NCBI RefSeq assembly: GCF_020097135.1
Contig: NZ_CP083608.1
Coordinates: forward strand, 372,001-436,000
Direction of reading: 5' to 3'
Source of the DNA: Macrococcus armenti
Lineage (GTDB): Bacteria; Bacillota; Bacilli; Staphylococcales; Staphylococcaceae
Length of the DNA stretch: 64,000 nt
A program made the position numbers and the translations under genes. Below the pieces are notes generated by a model. That model saw only the letters and a list, made by a program, of their open reading frames with translations. It had not been told where the DNA came from and made no database searches. Shown here in pieces: positions 9,160 through 18,859 of the stretch. The first letter of the stretch is position 1, and each line of letters starts with the position of its first letter.

Positions 9160-10661
9160 ATCATCATCTATATAAGAAAAAGATAAGGCGTACGTTAATA
9201 TTATTTGCGATTCTACCCGTATTCCTGTTAGCGATGATAGGAATACTCGCATATTATGCGATTTATATTATGAAAACAGATTATGAACTTAATAAAGTCA
9301 ATAAAGAAATAGTGCGCGTTATTAAATCAGATAGACGTCATATTGATAAAGAATTTACAGTATTTATTAAACACTTGCCGAAGGATACTACTGAAATTTA
9401 TCGTGCGTTGTATGATAGGACAAATAACACAAAGCGACAATATTTTTTTAATTTTGAGTATGACAGACAATATACGAATAACTACAATAATACACCGACA
9501 ATCCCGATTTATCATCGTAGTGGACAACATCATCAAGCACCATTTGAACTGACTGTTAGCATACCTGTAACGTCTCTTAAAGAAACTGTGCAGTTTCCAA
9601 GTTATCAGTATGTTATTACTGATACATATGACAACATATATTACAGTAGTGATGATGAAAAGATAGGAGAGAAGTATATTTATGATGAACATAAACAAAT
9701 TACGGCTTTTCATAGGGACAAACAGTTAAAAATTTATGTTTATCAGGATTTAACGCAAGCATTTGACAGGGGAATAATGCTTATCAGCATTTTATTCGGA
9801 ACGTTTGTCTTACTAATTGTTATAACAATGTACACAAGTAAGCACCTTGCGCACAGACAAACAAAGGATATTGACGAAATTATTGCTAGAATCAGGCAGG
9901 CGCAAGTCAGAGCATTAACTGCATATGAACCGCTCTCTGCCCCTAGTGAACTTGAAGTGATTAACAGGTATATTTTTGAGTTATCACAATTAAATGAAAG
10001 ATTATTGAGGTCAACAAAGGACTCTAATGAAGCATTAAGACAATCACAACTGAAATCTTTAGAAAATCAGTTTCAACCACATTTTATATTTAATACGATG
10101 CAGACAATAAACTACATGATAGATACAGACGCCAAAGCAGCGAAAAAAATGATGATAAAACTTTCATCTATATTAAGATATACATTACGTGTCAAAGAGT
10201 CAGAAGTAACATTCAGAAAAGAACTAAAATATTTAGACGACTATCTTTACATTCAGAATATTCGATTTGACGGGAAGATAAATTATTTCTTTGAAATAAA
10301 TGAAAACTTACTGGATTACAGAACAGAAAAATTACTAATACAACCTATAGTTGAAAATGCGATTAAATATGGAGATATCAATCAAGGATTAAATATCATT
10401 ATCCGAATCAGACTACTTAATAATAATGATATATTGATTGGTGTATATAATAGCGGTCAAGGTATGACTGATGAAAGGCTTCAGGAAGTTCGAAGTATGA
10501 TTAGACATTACAAGTTACGAAATCTGCATATCGGTTTACAGAATATACATCAGACGCTACGCATTAAGTTTGGGAACAAATACGGTATGAAAGTTTTCTC
10601 GCATCAGCATAACGGCACGATGATTGTATTAAGAGTTAAAAGAGGTGATATAAGTGTATAA
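9156..10661 (+). CDS. hptS: Sensor histidine kinase HptS
   Basis: A 501-aa membrane kinase of the LytS/YesM type. It has a first membrane helix at about residues 14-36, an extracellular sensor region, a second helix near 208-228, then a cytoplasmic kinase core. The phospho-accepting His309 lies in QFQPHFIFNTMQ, and the ATPase part carries the N-box PIVENAIKYG and the glycine motif NSGQG. It is the middle gene of hptA-hptS-hptR, with overlaps at both ends. In S. aureus this system switches on uhpT, which is the next gene on the other strand here. Confidence 0.92.
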   Translation: MNHHLYKKKIRRTLILFAILPVFLLAMIGILAYYAIYIMKTDYELNKVNKEIVRVIKSDRRHIDKEFTVFIKHLPKDTTEIYRALYDRTNNTKRQYFFNFEYDRQYTNNYNNTPTIPIYHRSGQHHQAPFELTVSIPVTSLKETVQFPSYQYVITDTYDNIYYSSDDEKIGEKYIYDEHKQITAFHRDKQLKIYVYQDLTQAFDRGIMLISILFGTFVLLIVITMYTSKHLAHRQTKDIDEIIARIRQAQVRALTAYEPLSAPSELEVINRYIFELSQLNERLLRSTKDSNEALRQSQLKSLENQFQPHFIFNTMQTINYMIDTDAKAAKKMMIKLSSILRYTLRVKESEVTFRKELKYLDDYLYIQNIRFDGKINYFFEINENLLDYRTEKLLIQPIVENAIKYGDINQGLNIIIRIRLLNNNDILIGVYNSGQGMTDERLQEVRSMIRHYKLRNLHIGLQNIHQTLRIKFGNKYGMKVFSHQHNGTMIVLRVKRGDISV

Positions 10662-11388
10662 AGTGATAATTATAGATGATGAGCGAATGATAAGAGAAGG
10701 CTTAAAAGCGAGTATAGACTGGAGAAAGCTCAACTTTAGTGAGGTGTATATTGCGAAAGATGGTATAGAAGGTCAGGATCTTATTGTTGAACATGAACCT
10801 GACTTAGTCATAACAGATATTAAAATGCCACGTATGAACGGCATTGAAATGTTAGAAAAAACGAAACATATACAATTTAAAAAGTTGATATTATCCAGCT
10901 ATGATGACTTTGAATACGCTAAAGCAGCAATTCAGTTTCAAGTCGTGGATTATTTATTAAAACCAATAGATGAAGATGAGCTCTTTGATTTGTTAGAAGA
11001 AATCACGACAACATTTACAGAGAAACATAACATAGTTCCCGATATATTAAAGCCAGTTTTAAAAACAGATTATGAAAACTACTATATCAATCAGGCAGTA
11101 CAATATATTAAACAAAATATAAGACTTGAACTGGATAATGAATCGATTGCCAATAGGCTGAATATTAGTACTTCTTATTTAATGCGAACATTTAAGCAAT
11201 ATACAGGCATAACAATGAAAGATTTTGTTAACCGATATAGAATTTATCATTCTCTTCAATTACTGAAGCAGCCACTTAAGATTTACGAAGTATCAGATAA
11301 AATCGGATATAATGAATATAAAGCTTTCAATTACAACTTTCATAAGTATATGAATATGACACCAAATCAATATATTAAACAAATTTGA
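10654..11388 (+). CDS. hptR: Response regulator HptR, AraC-type output
   Basis: A 244-aa two-component regulator. The receiver domain has the acidic pair DDE near residue 8, phospho-acceptor Asp55 in VITDIKMPRMNG and the conserved Lys near 105 (LLKPID). The C-terminal 100 residues form an AraC/XylS double helix-turn-helix (NRLNISTSYLMRTFKQYTG, then VSDKIGYNEYKAFNYNF). It starts at a GTG inside the end of hptS, with AGAGGTG upstream. The known target of HptR is uhpT. Confidence 0.92.
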   Translation: MYKVIIIDDERMIREGLKASIDWRKLNFSEVYIAKDGIEGQDLIVEHEPDLVITDIKMPRMNGIEMLEKTKHIQFKKLILSSYDDFEYAKAAIQFQVVDYLLKPIDEDELFDLLEEITTTFTEKHNIVPDILKPVLKTDYENYYINQAVQYIKQNIRLELDNESIANRLNISTSYLMRTFKQYTGITMKDFVNRYRIYHSLQLLKQPLKIYEVSDKIGYNEYKAFNYNFHKYMNMTPNQYIKQI

Positions 11389-11426
11389 AATAAGCCGGGT
11401 AGTGGTTATCACTATCCCGGCTTATT
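11389..11426. terminator. Bidirectional terminator between hptR and uhpT
   Basis: Stem aataagccgggtagtg / cactatcccggcttatt (one bulged base) with a gttat loop. It starts directly after the hptR stop and ends next to the uhpT stop. Confidence 0.9.
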
Positions 11427-11428
11427 GA

Positions 11429-12814
11429 TTACATCTTACTCTCTAATTTTCTAATCTTTCTTTCCTCCGCTACGGCAACGATACTCAATAATATCATACC
11501 AAGAATCAGCGCCGCATAGAACACGATAAATACATCCGTCCAGCCATGTAATACATGTCCAAAGACATTTAATCCCTTACTTTCTGGGTCAGCGATCATC
11601 GCTAAACCAATCTTAGCCATCGAGTCACCAAATAAGTAACCGAATGTACCAGTCATACCGTTGGCTACACTGATCGCACGTTTTGGTACAAAGCCTACAA
11701 GAGATACACCAATCAATAATTGAGGTCCGAATATCAATGCACCAAGGCCGAATAAAGAAGCATTAACCATACCAACACTTGTTGCATTCTTATAGAACAT
11801 TACAACAAACACAATTAGAAACATACACATAATAGCAACAAGTGCACGACGACCTTTCAATAAATCAGAAACATAGCCCCACATCAAGCTTGCAACTAAA
11901 GCGCCAATTTCAAAGTAAAAAATAGTATTCACTGCATCTCCTGCATTGAATCCAAGATGCTCAGTCACATATAATGGTGCCCAGTTATCAATACCGATAC
12001 GCACAATATATACGAATATGTTTGATACACATAGAATCCAGATGATAGGATTCTTAAGGATATATGTCTTGAATATTTCCCATTTTGTCATATCTTGAGA
12101 TGCAATATTCTCCTCGTCCACAGGTTCTTCGAAGATATCTTCACAGCGATTCCATCCTAACTCTTCAGGATCATCCTTACCGATGAAGAGTGTGACAATA
12201 CCGATGATTAAAGCGATGATACTAGGGAAGATGAACATCCCGATAACATTACCGTGGAAGAACATGTTTGCACCCCATAATGCAAGACCACCTGCAATGG
12301 CACCACCGATATTATGAGAAGCATTCCAGAAACCGAGATAACGACCGCGCTTTGTTCTAGGTGCCCAGCGCGAGATTGTTGAGTAACTCGCAGGACCACC
12401 TACTGCCTGGAACATACCGTTTAATCCCCATAATACAATTAAGAATCCGACAGCTGATCCGAAGTAACTTAGCGTGAACCCCATAATTAGCACGACGATA
12501 GAAGACATAATAAGTAAAAATGATATGATACGTTTCGTATTTCTCCCGTCTATGAGATAACCGATTAAAGATTTTCCGAGTCCATAAGTGATACTGAACG
12601 CAAGCCCAATGTAACCGAGCTGTAAAGTAGTAATGCCAAGCTCTTCTTTCAGCATTGGTTGTGCAGCTTTAAAGTTGTTTCTTATTAAGTACATTGACAT
12701 GTAAGCAAAGAATACAACGAAAAAAGCTTTTAAAAATTGTTTACGCCATTCCTTTCTCTGAACAGGAATAGGAATTCCTTTGTTAGGAATCTTCTGGATG
12801 TCAAAAAAGTTCAT
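11429..12814 (-). CDS. uhpT: Hexose phosphate transporter UhpT
   Basis: A 461-aa antiporter of the organophosphate:phosphate family in the major facilitator superfamily, with about twelve membrane helices. It imports glucose-6-phosphate and related sugars in exchange for phosphate, and in staphylococci is also an entry route for fosfomycin. Typical motifs are FAYMSMYLIRNNFKAAQP in helix 1 and GYLIDGRNTKR between helices 2 and 3. The ATG at 12814 is preferred over an in-frame ATG 39 bases upstream because AAAAGGAGG precedes it. It converges on hptR, its expected activator. Confidence 0.93.
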   Translation of the reverse strand: MNFFDIQKIPNKGIPIPVQRKEWRKQFLKAFFVVFFAYMSMYLIRNNFKAAQPMLKEELGITTLQLGYIGLAFSITYGLGKSLIGYLIDGRNTKRIISFLLIMSSIVVLIMGFTLSYFGSAVGFLIVLWGLNGMFQAVGGPASYSTISRWAPRTKRGRYLGFWNASHNIGGAIAGGLALWGANMFFHGNVIGMFIFPSIIALIIGIVTLFIGKDDPEELGWNRCEDIFEEPVDEENIASQDMTKWEIFKTYILKNPIIWILCVSNIFVYIVRIGIDNWAPLYVTEHLGFNAGDAVNTIFYFEIGALVASLMWGYVSDLLKGRRALVAIMCMFLIVFVVMFYKNATSVGMVNASLFGLGALIFGPQLLIGVSLVGFVPKRAISVANGMTGTFGYLFGDSMAKIGLAMIADPESKGLNVFGHVLHGWTDVFIVFYAALILGMILLSIVAVAEERKIRKLESKM

Positions 12815-12995
12815 AAATAAACGCCTCCTTTTATTTGTCTTCAGTGTAATCAAAAATGATAACGTTTAATATACGATAAAATATTATTTTGTCTGAAGAA
12901 GTGAACAAAAAACAAAAGATAAATAATACATCCAATATTTTATGATTATTATGTATACTAGTTTTAAAACAATATTGATGGAATGAGGTGAGATA

Positions 12996-14882
12996 ATGGA
13001 ATTGACAAATCGTCAAAAAGAAATAATGAAATATATGCTAAATGAAAGTAAAACACTATATCAAGTTGAAGAATTATCCGTAATATTTAAAGTCTCTGAT
13101 AAAACAATAAGAAATGATATTAAGGTATTAAGCGAATTTACAACTAATATTAAAGAATTTTCAATTTACTCGAAGAGAGGATCGGGTATTCATTTAGAAG
13201 TAAATAAAAATGAAGTTGATAATTTGCATAATAATCTTGAAAAATTTATTTCTATAGATAATAAGGCTTTGCTTTCCATACATATTGCTGAAAAATTATT
13301 AAAGATGGAGAAAGAGCTAAGTATTAAAGCATTAATATCAGAATTTAATAGTAATCAATATGAGATAAGAGATTGTCTTAATACAATCAATTTGTGGTTA
13401 GAGAGATTTGATATCCGGTTAACTATAAAAAAGGGTTATGGAATTATATTATCTGGAGAGGAGATAGATTTTAGAAATGCTATTAAGTTTATTTCTTCAC
13501 TAAATAAGGGTAACTCACAGAAGGACTTCCTGAAATCTTTTTTTGGTGAACATTTATATAATCAAGTAGAATACGTAGTTGAAACATCGTGTGATAAAAA
13601 AATGAGAAAATCTCAAAGACAACAGTTTTTATTACATGTACTTATCATGATGAATCGATTACAAAATAATAAAAAGTTAAATTATAAATTAGAAGATAAA
13701 GAAGTTATTGATGGTTCGATAGAAGAAATTATAAAAAAATTATCTGAAATATTTGCAATTAAAATACCTGATGAAGAGAAACATTTCTTAAATATGCATT
13801 TACCAGGTAAATTATTTGAGAATAATTATGAATATGAAGTCAAAGAGTTTATAAAATTGTTAATAGCTGAAATGAAAAATGAAGCGATGATAGATTTTGA
13901 AAAAGATTCTGCTTTATTAAGTGGACTTGAAACACATTTAAAAACTACATTTTTCAATCTTAAAAATAATTTAGAAATAAATAATCCGTTAATATTCGAA
14001 ATTAAGACAAGGTATCCATTTATTTATTCAAGTGTTATAAATAGTTATAGGAATATTTATAACGAAAAAATTGAGTTACCTGAAACTGAATTAGGATATA
14101 TTGCACTACATTTTCAGGCATCTTATGAGCGTATTAAATTATCACGTCAGACCAATATACTGATTGTGTGTCATTTAGGTATAGGAATATCTCAAATGTT
14201 AAAGGTGAAAATACAACAAAAATATAATAATGTCAAAGTAGTAGATGTTGTTTCTGAAGAGAGGTTAGCATTATCTATAGCGACTCATAGTGATATTGAT
14301 TTGATAATCTCTACGACTGAAGTAAAGGCGTCTAATATTGAAGTAGTGAAAGTTTCTCCTCTTCTGAATGAAAATGATGAAAAAACTTTAAATGCATATT
14401 TCACAAATGCTAATTCACTATCTGGCTTAACACCGACAGAAATGATTAAATATATGCAGCCGTTTTTAATATTTACCATGACTGATACTATAGATCGATT
14501 TAAAGTAATAGAAGAAATAGGACATAAACTTATTAGTAACAACTTAGTTCATATTGATTTTGTAAAATCGGTAGCCGGTAGAGAATATTTAAGTTCTACC
14601 TGTATAGGCAACGGTGTAGCTATACCACATGGAAAAACGCAATATGTTAAAGAGTCCTCTATATCAGTTTGCAGATTAAATAAACCGATTTATTGGGGAG
14701 AAGATTGGGTGGATATCGTCTTTTTAATAGCATTAAAAGAAGAAGATAAACATTCTTATCACAATATATATAGAGAATTGCATCATATTATGCAAAATAA
14801 AATGCTTCTAGATAAAATCAAGTCTGAAAAAAGTAATTTAGGTTTATTAAAATTATTTAGAGATAAGAAATTACCGGAATAA
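12996..14882 (+). CDS. manR: PTS-controlled transcriptional activator ManR
   Basis: A 628-aa PRD-type activator. Domains in order: N-terminal helix-turn-helix (residues about 5-55, FKVSDKTIRNDIKVL), a second Mga-like helix-turn-helix (about 85-150), two PTS regulation domains (about 175-390), an EIIB-like domain with Cys392 (VCHLGIG) and an EIIA-like domain with His545 (GVAIPHGK). This is the layout of B. subtilis ManR/MtlR, which PTS phosphorylation controls. The next two genes are manP and manA, matching the manR-manP-manA order of B. subtilis, so mannose is the likely signal. GAGGTGA precedes the ATG. Confidence 0.87.
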   Translation: MELTNRQKEIMKYMLNESKTLYQVEELSVIFKVSDKTIRNDIKVLSEFTTNIKEFSIYSKRGSGIHLEVNKNEVDNLHNNLEKFISIDNKALLSIHIAEKLLKMEKELSIKALISEFNSNQYEIRDCLNTINLWLERFDIRLTIKKGYGIILSGEEIDFRNAIKFISSLNKGNSQKDFLKSFFGEHLYNQVEYVVETSCDKKMRKSQRQQFLLHVLIMMNRLQNNKKLNYKLEDKEVIDGSIEEIIKKLSEIFAIKIPDEEKHFLNMHLPGKLFENNYEYEVKEFIKLLIAEMKNEAMIDFEKDSALLSGLETHLKTTFFNLKNNLEINNPLIFEIKTRYPFIYSSVINSYRNIYNEKIELPETELGYIALHFQASYERIKLSRQTNILIVCHLGIGISQMLKVKIQQKYNNVKVVDVVSEERLALSIATHSDIDLIISTTEVKASNIEVVKVSPLLNENDEKTLNAYFTNANSLSGLTPTEMIKYMQPFLIFTMTDTIDRFKVIEEIGHKLISNNLVHIDFVKSVAGREYLSSTCIGNGVAIPHGKTQYVKESSISVCRLNKPIYWGEDWVDIVFLIALKEEDKHSYHNIYRELHHIMQNKMLLDKIKSEKSNLGLLKLFRDKKLPE

Positions 14883-14900
14883 CGGTAGTTTCTTTTTTTA
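14868..14900 (+). terminator. Terminator or attenuator between manR and manP
   Basis: aaattaccg / cggtagttt stem (one G-U pair) around the manR stop codon, followed by C and seven T. It would separate manR from the manPA transcript. Confidence 0.75.
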
Positions 14901-14918
14901 GTAGAATTTTTTAAACAT

Positions 14919-14924
14919 TATAAT
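14919..14924 (+). promoter_or_regulatory. Probable manP -10 box
   Basis: TATAAT 35 bases before the manP start. No good -35 is visible, as expected for a promoter that needs an activator such as ManR. Confidence 0.5.
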
Positions 14925-14958
14925 ATAACTATACATTAAATATAGAGGAGGAAAAAAT

Positions 14959-16887
14959 ATGAAGTTATTAGCAATTACATCGTGTCCGAACGGTATAGCT
15001 CATACTTATATGGCAGCAGAGAATCTACAAAAAGCAGCCGATAAGATGGGCGTACAGATGAAGGTTGAAACGCAAGGTGGAGTAGGTATTGAGAATCAAC
15101 TGACAGAGAAAGATATTAGAGAAGCGGATGGTATAATTATTGCATCGGATAGAAAAATTGATAAGTCACGTTTCAATGGGAAAAAATTAATAGACGTTAG
15201 TGTTGGAGAAGGAATTCGAAATCCAGAAAAACTTATTCAACGTATGAAAGATGGAGATGTTTCTACGTATACGGGTGGATATTCAAACGAATATAAAGAG
15301 GAAAAAAGGGCTCAAAATCCAATTTATCAACACTTAATGAACGGTGTTTCGTTTATGGTACCATTCATTGTAGTAGGAGGATTATTAATTGCTTTAGCTT
15401 TAACTTTAGGTGGAAAAACTACACCTGAAGGAATAGTAGTACCTGAAGGAACATTCTGGTATCAAATTCAACAAATTGGTGGTGCAGCATTCACCTTTAT
15501 GATTCCGATATTAGCTGGTTATATTGCTTATAGTATTGCAGATAAACCAGGCCTTGTACCCGGTATGATTGGTGGATTAATAGCGGCTAATGGCTCTTAT
15601 TATGGTAGTACTGCAGGCGCAGGATTCTTAGGTGGAATTATTGCAGGTTTCTTAGCAGGTTATGTAGCATTATGGATTAAGAAGATAAAAGTACCAAAAC
15701 CAATGCAACCCGTAATGCCGATTATCTTTATTCCGGTAATTTCTTCTATTATTGTTGGATTAATATTTATCTATTTAATTGGAGCACCAATAGCTCAAAT
15801 ATTTGAAACATTAAATGGTTGGTTAAAAGGAATGCAAGGCTCAAACGCTATATTATTAGCTTTAATTTTAGGAGCTATGATTTCTTTTGATATGGGTGGA
15901 CCAGTAAACAAAGTTGCTTTCTTATTTGGATCTGCAATGATTGGAGAAGGTAACTATACAATCATGGGAGCAATAGCAGTTGCCATCTGTATACCACCAA
16001 TTGGTTTAGGGTTAGCAACATTTATTAATAAGAAAAAATTCAATGCCAATGAAATTGAAATGGGTAAAGCATCATTTACTATGGGGTTATTTGGTATTAC
16101 TGAAGGGGCGATACCTTTTGCCGCTCAAGATCCGTTGCGAGTTATCCCATCAATTATGATAGGATCTATGACAGGTTCTACAATAGCAATGCTATCAAAT
16201 GTAGGAGACAAAGTTGCTCATGGTGGACCCATTGTTGCAATTCTTGGAGCAGTAGATAATGTCTTAATGTTCTTCATAGCAGCATTGGTTGGTTCACTTG
16301 TCACAGCATTCTTAACAATAGCACTTAAGAGTACTAAGAAAAAAGAATTAGTAACACCAGACGGAGATACAATTAAGGTAACTGAAGAATCTAAAGATAA
16401 TAATAAAGAGGTAAAACCTGTTATTACAGAAGTTGTAAAAGAAAATGAATTAATTGAATCTCAAAATATTAAGGTAATTGATGCTGAAGCAACTCAAGAT
16501 GAAAGTATGGATTTATTGATTAATCAGCTATATGATAGCAACGTTATTACAGATAAAGCTGAATTTAAAAAAGGAATACTCGAAAGAGAAAGTCAGAGTT
16601 CAACAGGAATTGGAATGAATATTGCTATCCCACATGCAAAATCACATGTAGTAAAAGAGCCGAAAGTATCAGTATTAAAAGTTAATCAAGGAGTGGACTG
16701 GAACTCATTAGATGGAACACCGGCTAAACTTATCTTTATGATTGCTGTACCATCTGACGATGCAGGAGACACACACCTTAAGATTTTGCAACAGTTATCT
16801 AGAAAGTTAATGGATGATGATTATAGAAATAGTTTATTAAATGCAAAAGATGAGATTGAATTATATAATTTACTTAAAAATTTATAA
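14959..16887 (+). CDS. manP: PTS mannose transporter, EIIBCA (ManP)
   Basis: A 642-aa phosphotransferase permease of the fructose-mannitol class in the order IIB-IIC-IIA. The IIB domain (1-100) has phospho-Cys9 in TSCPNGIAHT. The IIC part (about 115-460) has eight or more membrane helices and motifs FDMGGPVNK and FGITEGAIPFAA. The IIA domain (about 490-642) has phospho-His559 in NIAIPHAKSHV. Length and order match ManP of B. subtilis, which imports mannose as mannose-6-phosphate. manA follows after 11 bases. A fructose specificity cannot be excluded from sequence alone, but the neighbours favour mannose. Confidence 0.9.
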   Translation: MKLLAITSCPNGIAHTYMAAENLQKAADKMGVQMKVETQGGVGIENQLTEKDIREADGIIIASDRKIDKSRFNGKKLIDVSVGEGIRNPEKLIQRMKDGDVSTYTGGYSNEYKEEKRAQNPIYQHLMNGVSFMVPFIVVGGLLIALALTLGGKTTPEGIVVPEGTFWYQIQQIGGAAFTFMIPILAGYIAYSIADKPGLVPGMIGGLIAANGSYYGSTAGAGFLGGIIAGFLAGYVALWIKKIKVPKPMQPVMPIIFIPVISSIIVGLIFIYLIGAPIAQIFETLNGWLKGMQGSNAILLALILGAMISFDMGGPVNKVAFLFGSAMIGEGNYTIMGAIAVAICIPPIGLGLATFINKKKFNANEIEMGKASFTMGLFGITEGAIPFAAQDPLRVIPSIMIGSMTGSTIAMLSNVGDKVAHGGPIVAILGAVDNVLMFFIAALVGSLVTAFLTIALKSTKKKELVTPDGDTIKVTEESKDNNKEVKPVITEVVKENELIESQNIKVIDAEATQDESMDLLINQLYDSNVITDKAEFKKGILERESQSSTGIGMNIAIPHAKSHVVKEPKVSVLKVNQGVDWNSLDGTPAKLIFMIAVPSDDAGDTHLKILQQLSRKLMDDDYRNSLLNAKDEIELYNLLKNL

Positions 16888-16898
16888 AGGATGATTGT

Positions 16899-17840
16899 AT
16901 GTCACCACTATTTTTACAACCAGTATTTAAAGAACGTATTTGGGGTGGAAATCATTTAAAGGAATTCGGATATGAGATTCCAAATGATAAAACAGGGGAG
17001 TGCTGGGGAATTTCGGCGCATGAGAACGGTCCGAATATTATTCTGAATGGAGAACATAAAGGTAAAACATTAAAAGAGTTGTGGGATGAAAATACAGGAC
17101 TGTTTGGAGTTCAAACGACCGATAAGTTCCCATTACTTACAAAGATTCTTGATGCGAATGATGAATTATCTGTGCAGGTACACCCTGATGATGCATATGC
17201 ACAAGTACATGAGAATGGAGAGCTTGGGAAGACTGAGTGCTGGTATATTATTGACTGTGATGAAGATGCTGAAATTATCTATGATCATAATGCGAAAGAC
17301 AAAGCCGAACTGGAGAACATGATACATGAGGGCAAATGGAATCAACTTTTTAATTCGATTAAAGTAAAACCAGGTGACTTCTTCTATGTACCTAGTGGAA
17401 CAGTTCATGCAATCGGGAAAGGTATACGTATATTAGAGACACAGCAGAATTCGGATACGACTTATCGCATCTATGACTATGACCGTATGGACAAGGATGG
17501 TAATAAACGTGAACTGCATATTGCTCAAAGTATTGATGTAATCGGATTTAATGAAGAAAATGCTAAAACAAAAGAGGAAGTTACTGAAGTACAGGGAACT
17601 GTGGTTAAAACGTTTATCTCTAATAATTTCTTCACAGTGAAACAGTTACTGATAAAAGAATATTATAAATATACGAAGCAGCAAAATTATTCATTAATGA
17701 GCGTGTTGTCAGGTGAAGGTATGTTAACTATCGATGGACAGGTCTATGAAATCAAAAAAGGCGATCATTTTATTCTGACGATTGAGGATAAAGAAATTGA
17801 GTTACAAGGTATGCTTGATGTTATCGAGAGTTATGTTTAA
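16899..17840 (+). CDS. manA: Mannose-6-phosphate isomerase, class I
   Basis: A 313-aa zinc-dependent isomerase converting mannose-6-phosphate to fructose-6-phosphate, which completes mannose use after ManP. The metal-site motif VQVHPDDAYA and the GKTECWYI segment with its Glu ligand are present, as is YVPSGTVHAIGKGI. The length matches the short Firmicutes class. AAAGGATG precedes the ATG and the gene is 11 bases behind manP. Confidence 0.94.
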   Translation: MSPLFLQPVFKERIWGGNHLKEFGYEIPNDKTGECWGISAHENGPNIILNGEHKGKTLKELWDENTGLFGVQTTDKFPLLTKILDANDELSVQVHPDDAYAQVHENGELGKTECWYIIDCDEDAEIIYDHNAKDKAELENMIHEGKWNQLFNSIKVKPGDFFYVPSGTVHAIGKGIRILETQQNSDTTYRIYDYDRMDKDGNKRELHIAQSIDVIGFNEENAKTKEEVTEVQGTVVKTFISNNFFTVKQLLIKEYYKYTKQQNYSLMSVLSGEGMLTIDGQVYEIKKGDHFILTIEDKEIELQGMLDVIESYV

Positions 17841-17872
17841 CACAATTGATGAATGAAGAATATTCATAAAAT

Positions 17873-17921
17873 GCACCTCTAAAGGTGAACCTTAAAATTC
17901 AACTTTAGGGGTGTTTATTTT
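17873..17921 (+). terminator. Terminator after manA
   Basis: cacctctaaag / ctttaggggtg stem (G-U included) with an 18-base loop, followed by TTTATTTT. Confidence 0.75.
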
Positions 17922-18159
17922 GAATAAAATAGTATGAAATTAATTTTAAATTCAAGTCTAAAAGAGATAGAAAAAAGAAAAAATTTTAGCTATCGTTTAT
18001 TGAATAGTCATCATAATTATATACATACATAATTAAAAAAGTATTAAATCACATGCAATTCAGAATCATTTTTCATACGTAGAAAATGCTAAAAACCCAT
18101 TTCAAAATAACTTCTTTTTATTTACAATAATACAGAATATACAAAATAAGGAGAATGTT
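17922..18159. other. AT-rich intergenic region before the IsaB-like gene
   Basis: No gene is seen in the 319-base gap after manA beyond its terminator. The rest is AT-rich and ends in the AAGGAGAA ribosome site of the next gene. Confidence 0.4.
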
Positions 18160-18738
18160 ATGAAACGTTTAAGAAATTTATTCATTGTTCTGATTGCTGT
18201 ACTTGCTACTGTAAGTATTTCGACCCCGGCAAGTGCTGCAGAATACTATTATAAGTATAACGGACATAGTGGTTATAATTATCAATTTGTAAAGTCTAAG
18301 TCATTTATTAATGCGGTGAAAAAGGGTAAAGTCACTGTTAATGGAAAGACAGTTGTCAAAATAGTACCAATTGAGTCTGTCGAAAAATCATCAGAGCCAA
18401 TGATGGAATATGGTTTTGGGAATAAGAAGGTTAAGTCAAAATACATTAAAAGAAAGTATGACACAGTCTTTTTTCTGAATGATCACCTAAAAACATACGC
18501 CATTGTTATGCCTGTTAAAAAAGGTAAGATTACGAAAAAACAATTTATTAAAATATACGGTAAAAACTATGCAGAAATGCAAGTTGTTGATAATGAGTAT
18601 AGTGTATATTACAAATTTAAAAATCATTATTTTGAAGGTATATTTAATAAAAAGAATCAACTGATTGGTGTTTCGATGAGTTCACATATTAGCGGACAAT
18701 TCGGAAAAGAATTCGAACAGATGATTTTTGGTAAATAA
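18160..18738 (+). CDS. IsaB-like secreted antigen
   Basis: A 192-aa exported protein. The signal peptide has KRLRN, a hydrophobic core and a cleavage motif ASA-A near residue 26. The mature start YYYKYNGHSGYNYQFVKSK followed by FINAVKKGKVTVNG resembles S. aureus IsaB (YYTYNGYIGNNANFILDK, FINAIKYDNVKFNG), a secreted, immunodominant nucleic-acid-binding protein. The mature part is strongly basic, which fits nucleic acid or polyanion binding. It is monocistronic, with a clear terminator. Family membership is my recognition by pattern; activity is inferred. Confidence 0.72.
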   Translation: MKRLRNLFIVLIAVLATVSISTPASAAEYYYKYNGHSGYNYQFVKSKSFINAVKKGKVTVNGKTVVKIVPIESVEKSSEPMMEYGFGNKKVKSKYIKRKYDTVFFLNDHLKTYAIVMPVKKGKITKKQFIKIYGKNYAEMQVVDNEYSVYYKFKNHYFEGIFNKKNQLIGVSMSSHISGQFGKEFEQMIFGK

Positions 18739-18742
18739 TATG

Positions 18743-18787
18743 AAAGTGCTACAGTATCTATAATATGGAACTGTAGCACTTTTTATT
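18743..18787 (+). terminator. Terminator
   Basis: aaagtgctacagt / actgtagcacttt stem followed by TTTATTTTA. Confidence 0.9.
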
Positions 18788-18859
18788 TTACATATCTTAT
18801 GTTGGTGTTATTTCATAATTGAAAAGTATTATAATTAAAGAAAACAATTGAGGTGTACG

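Noticed and set aside
12858..12871. cre site upstream of uhpT (TGATAACGTTTAAT)
   Set aside because: Three mismatches to the consensus; not strong enough to list.
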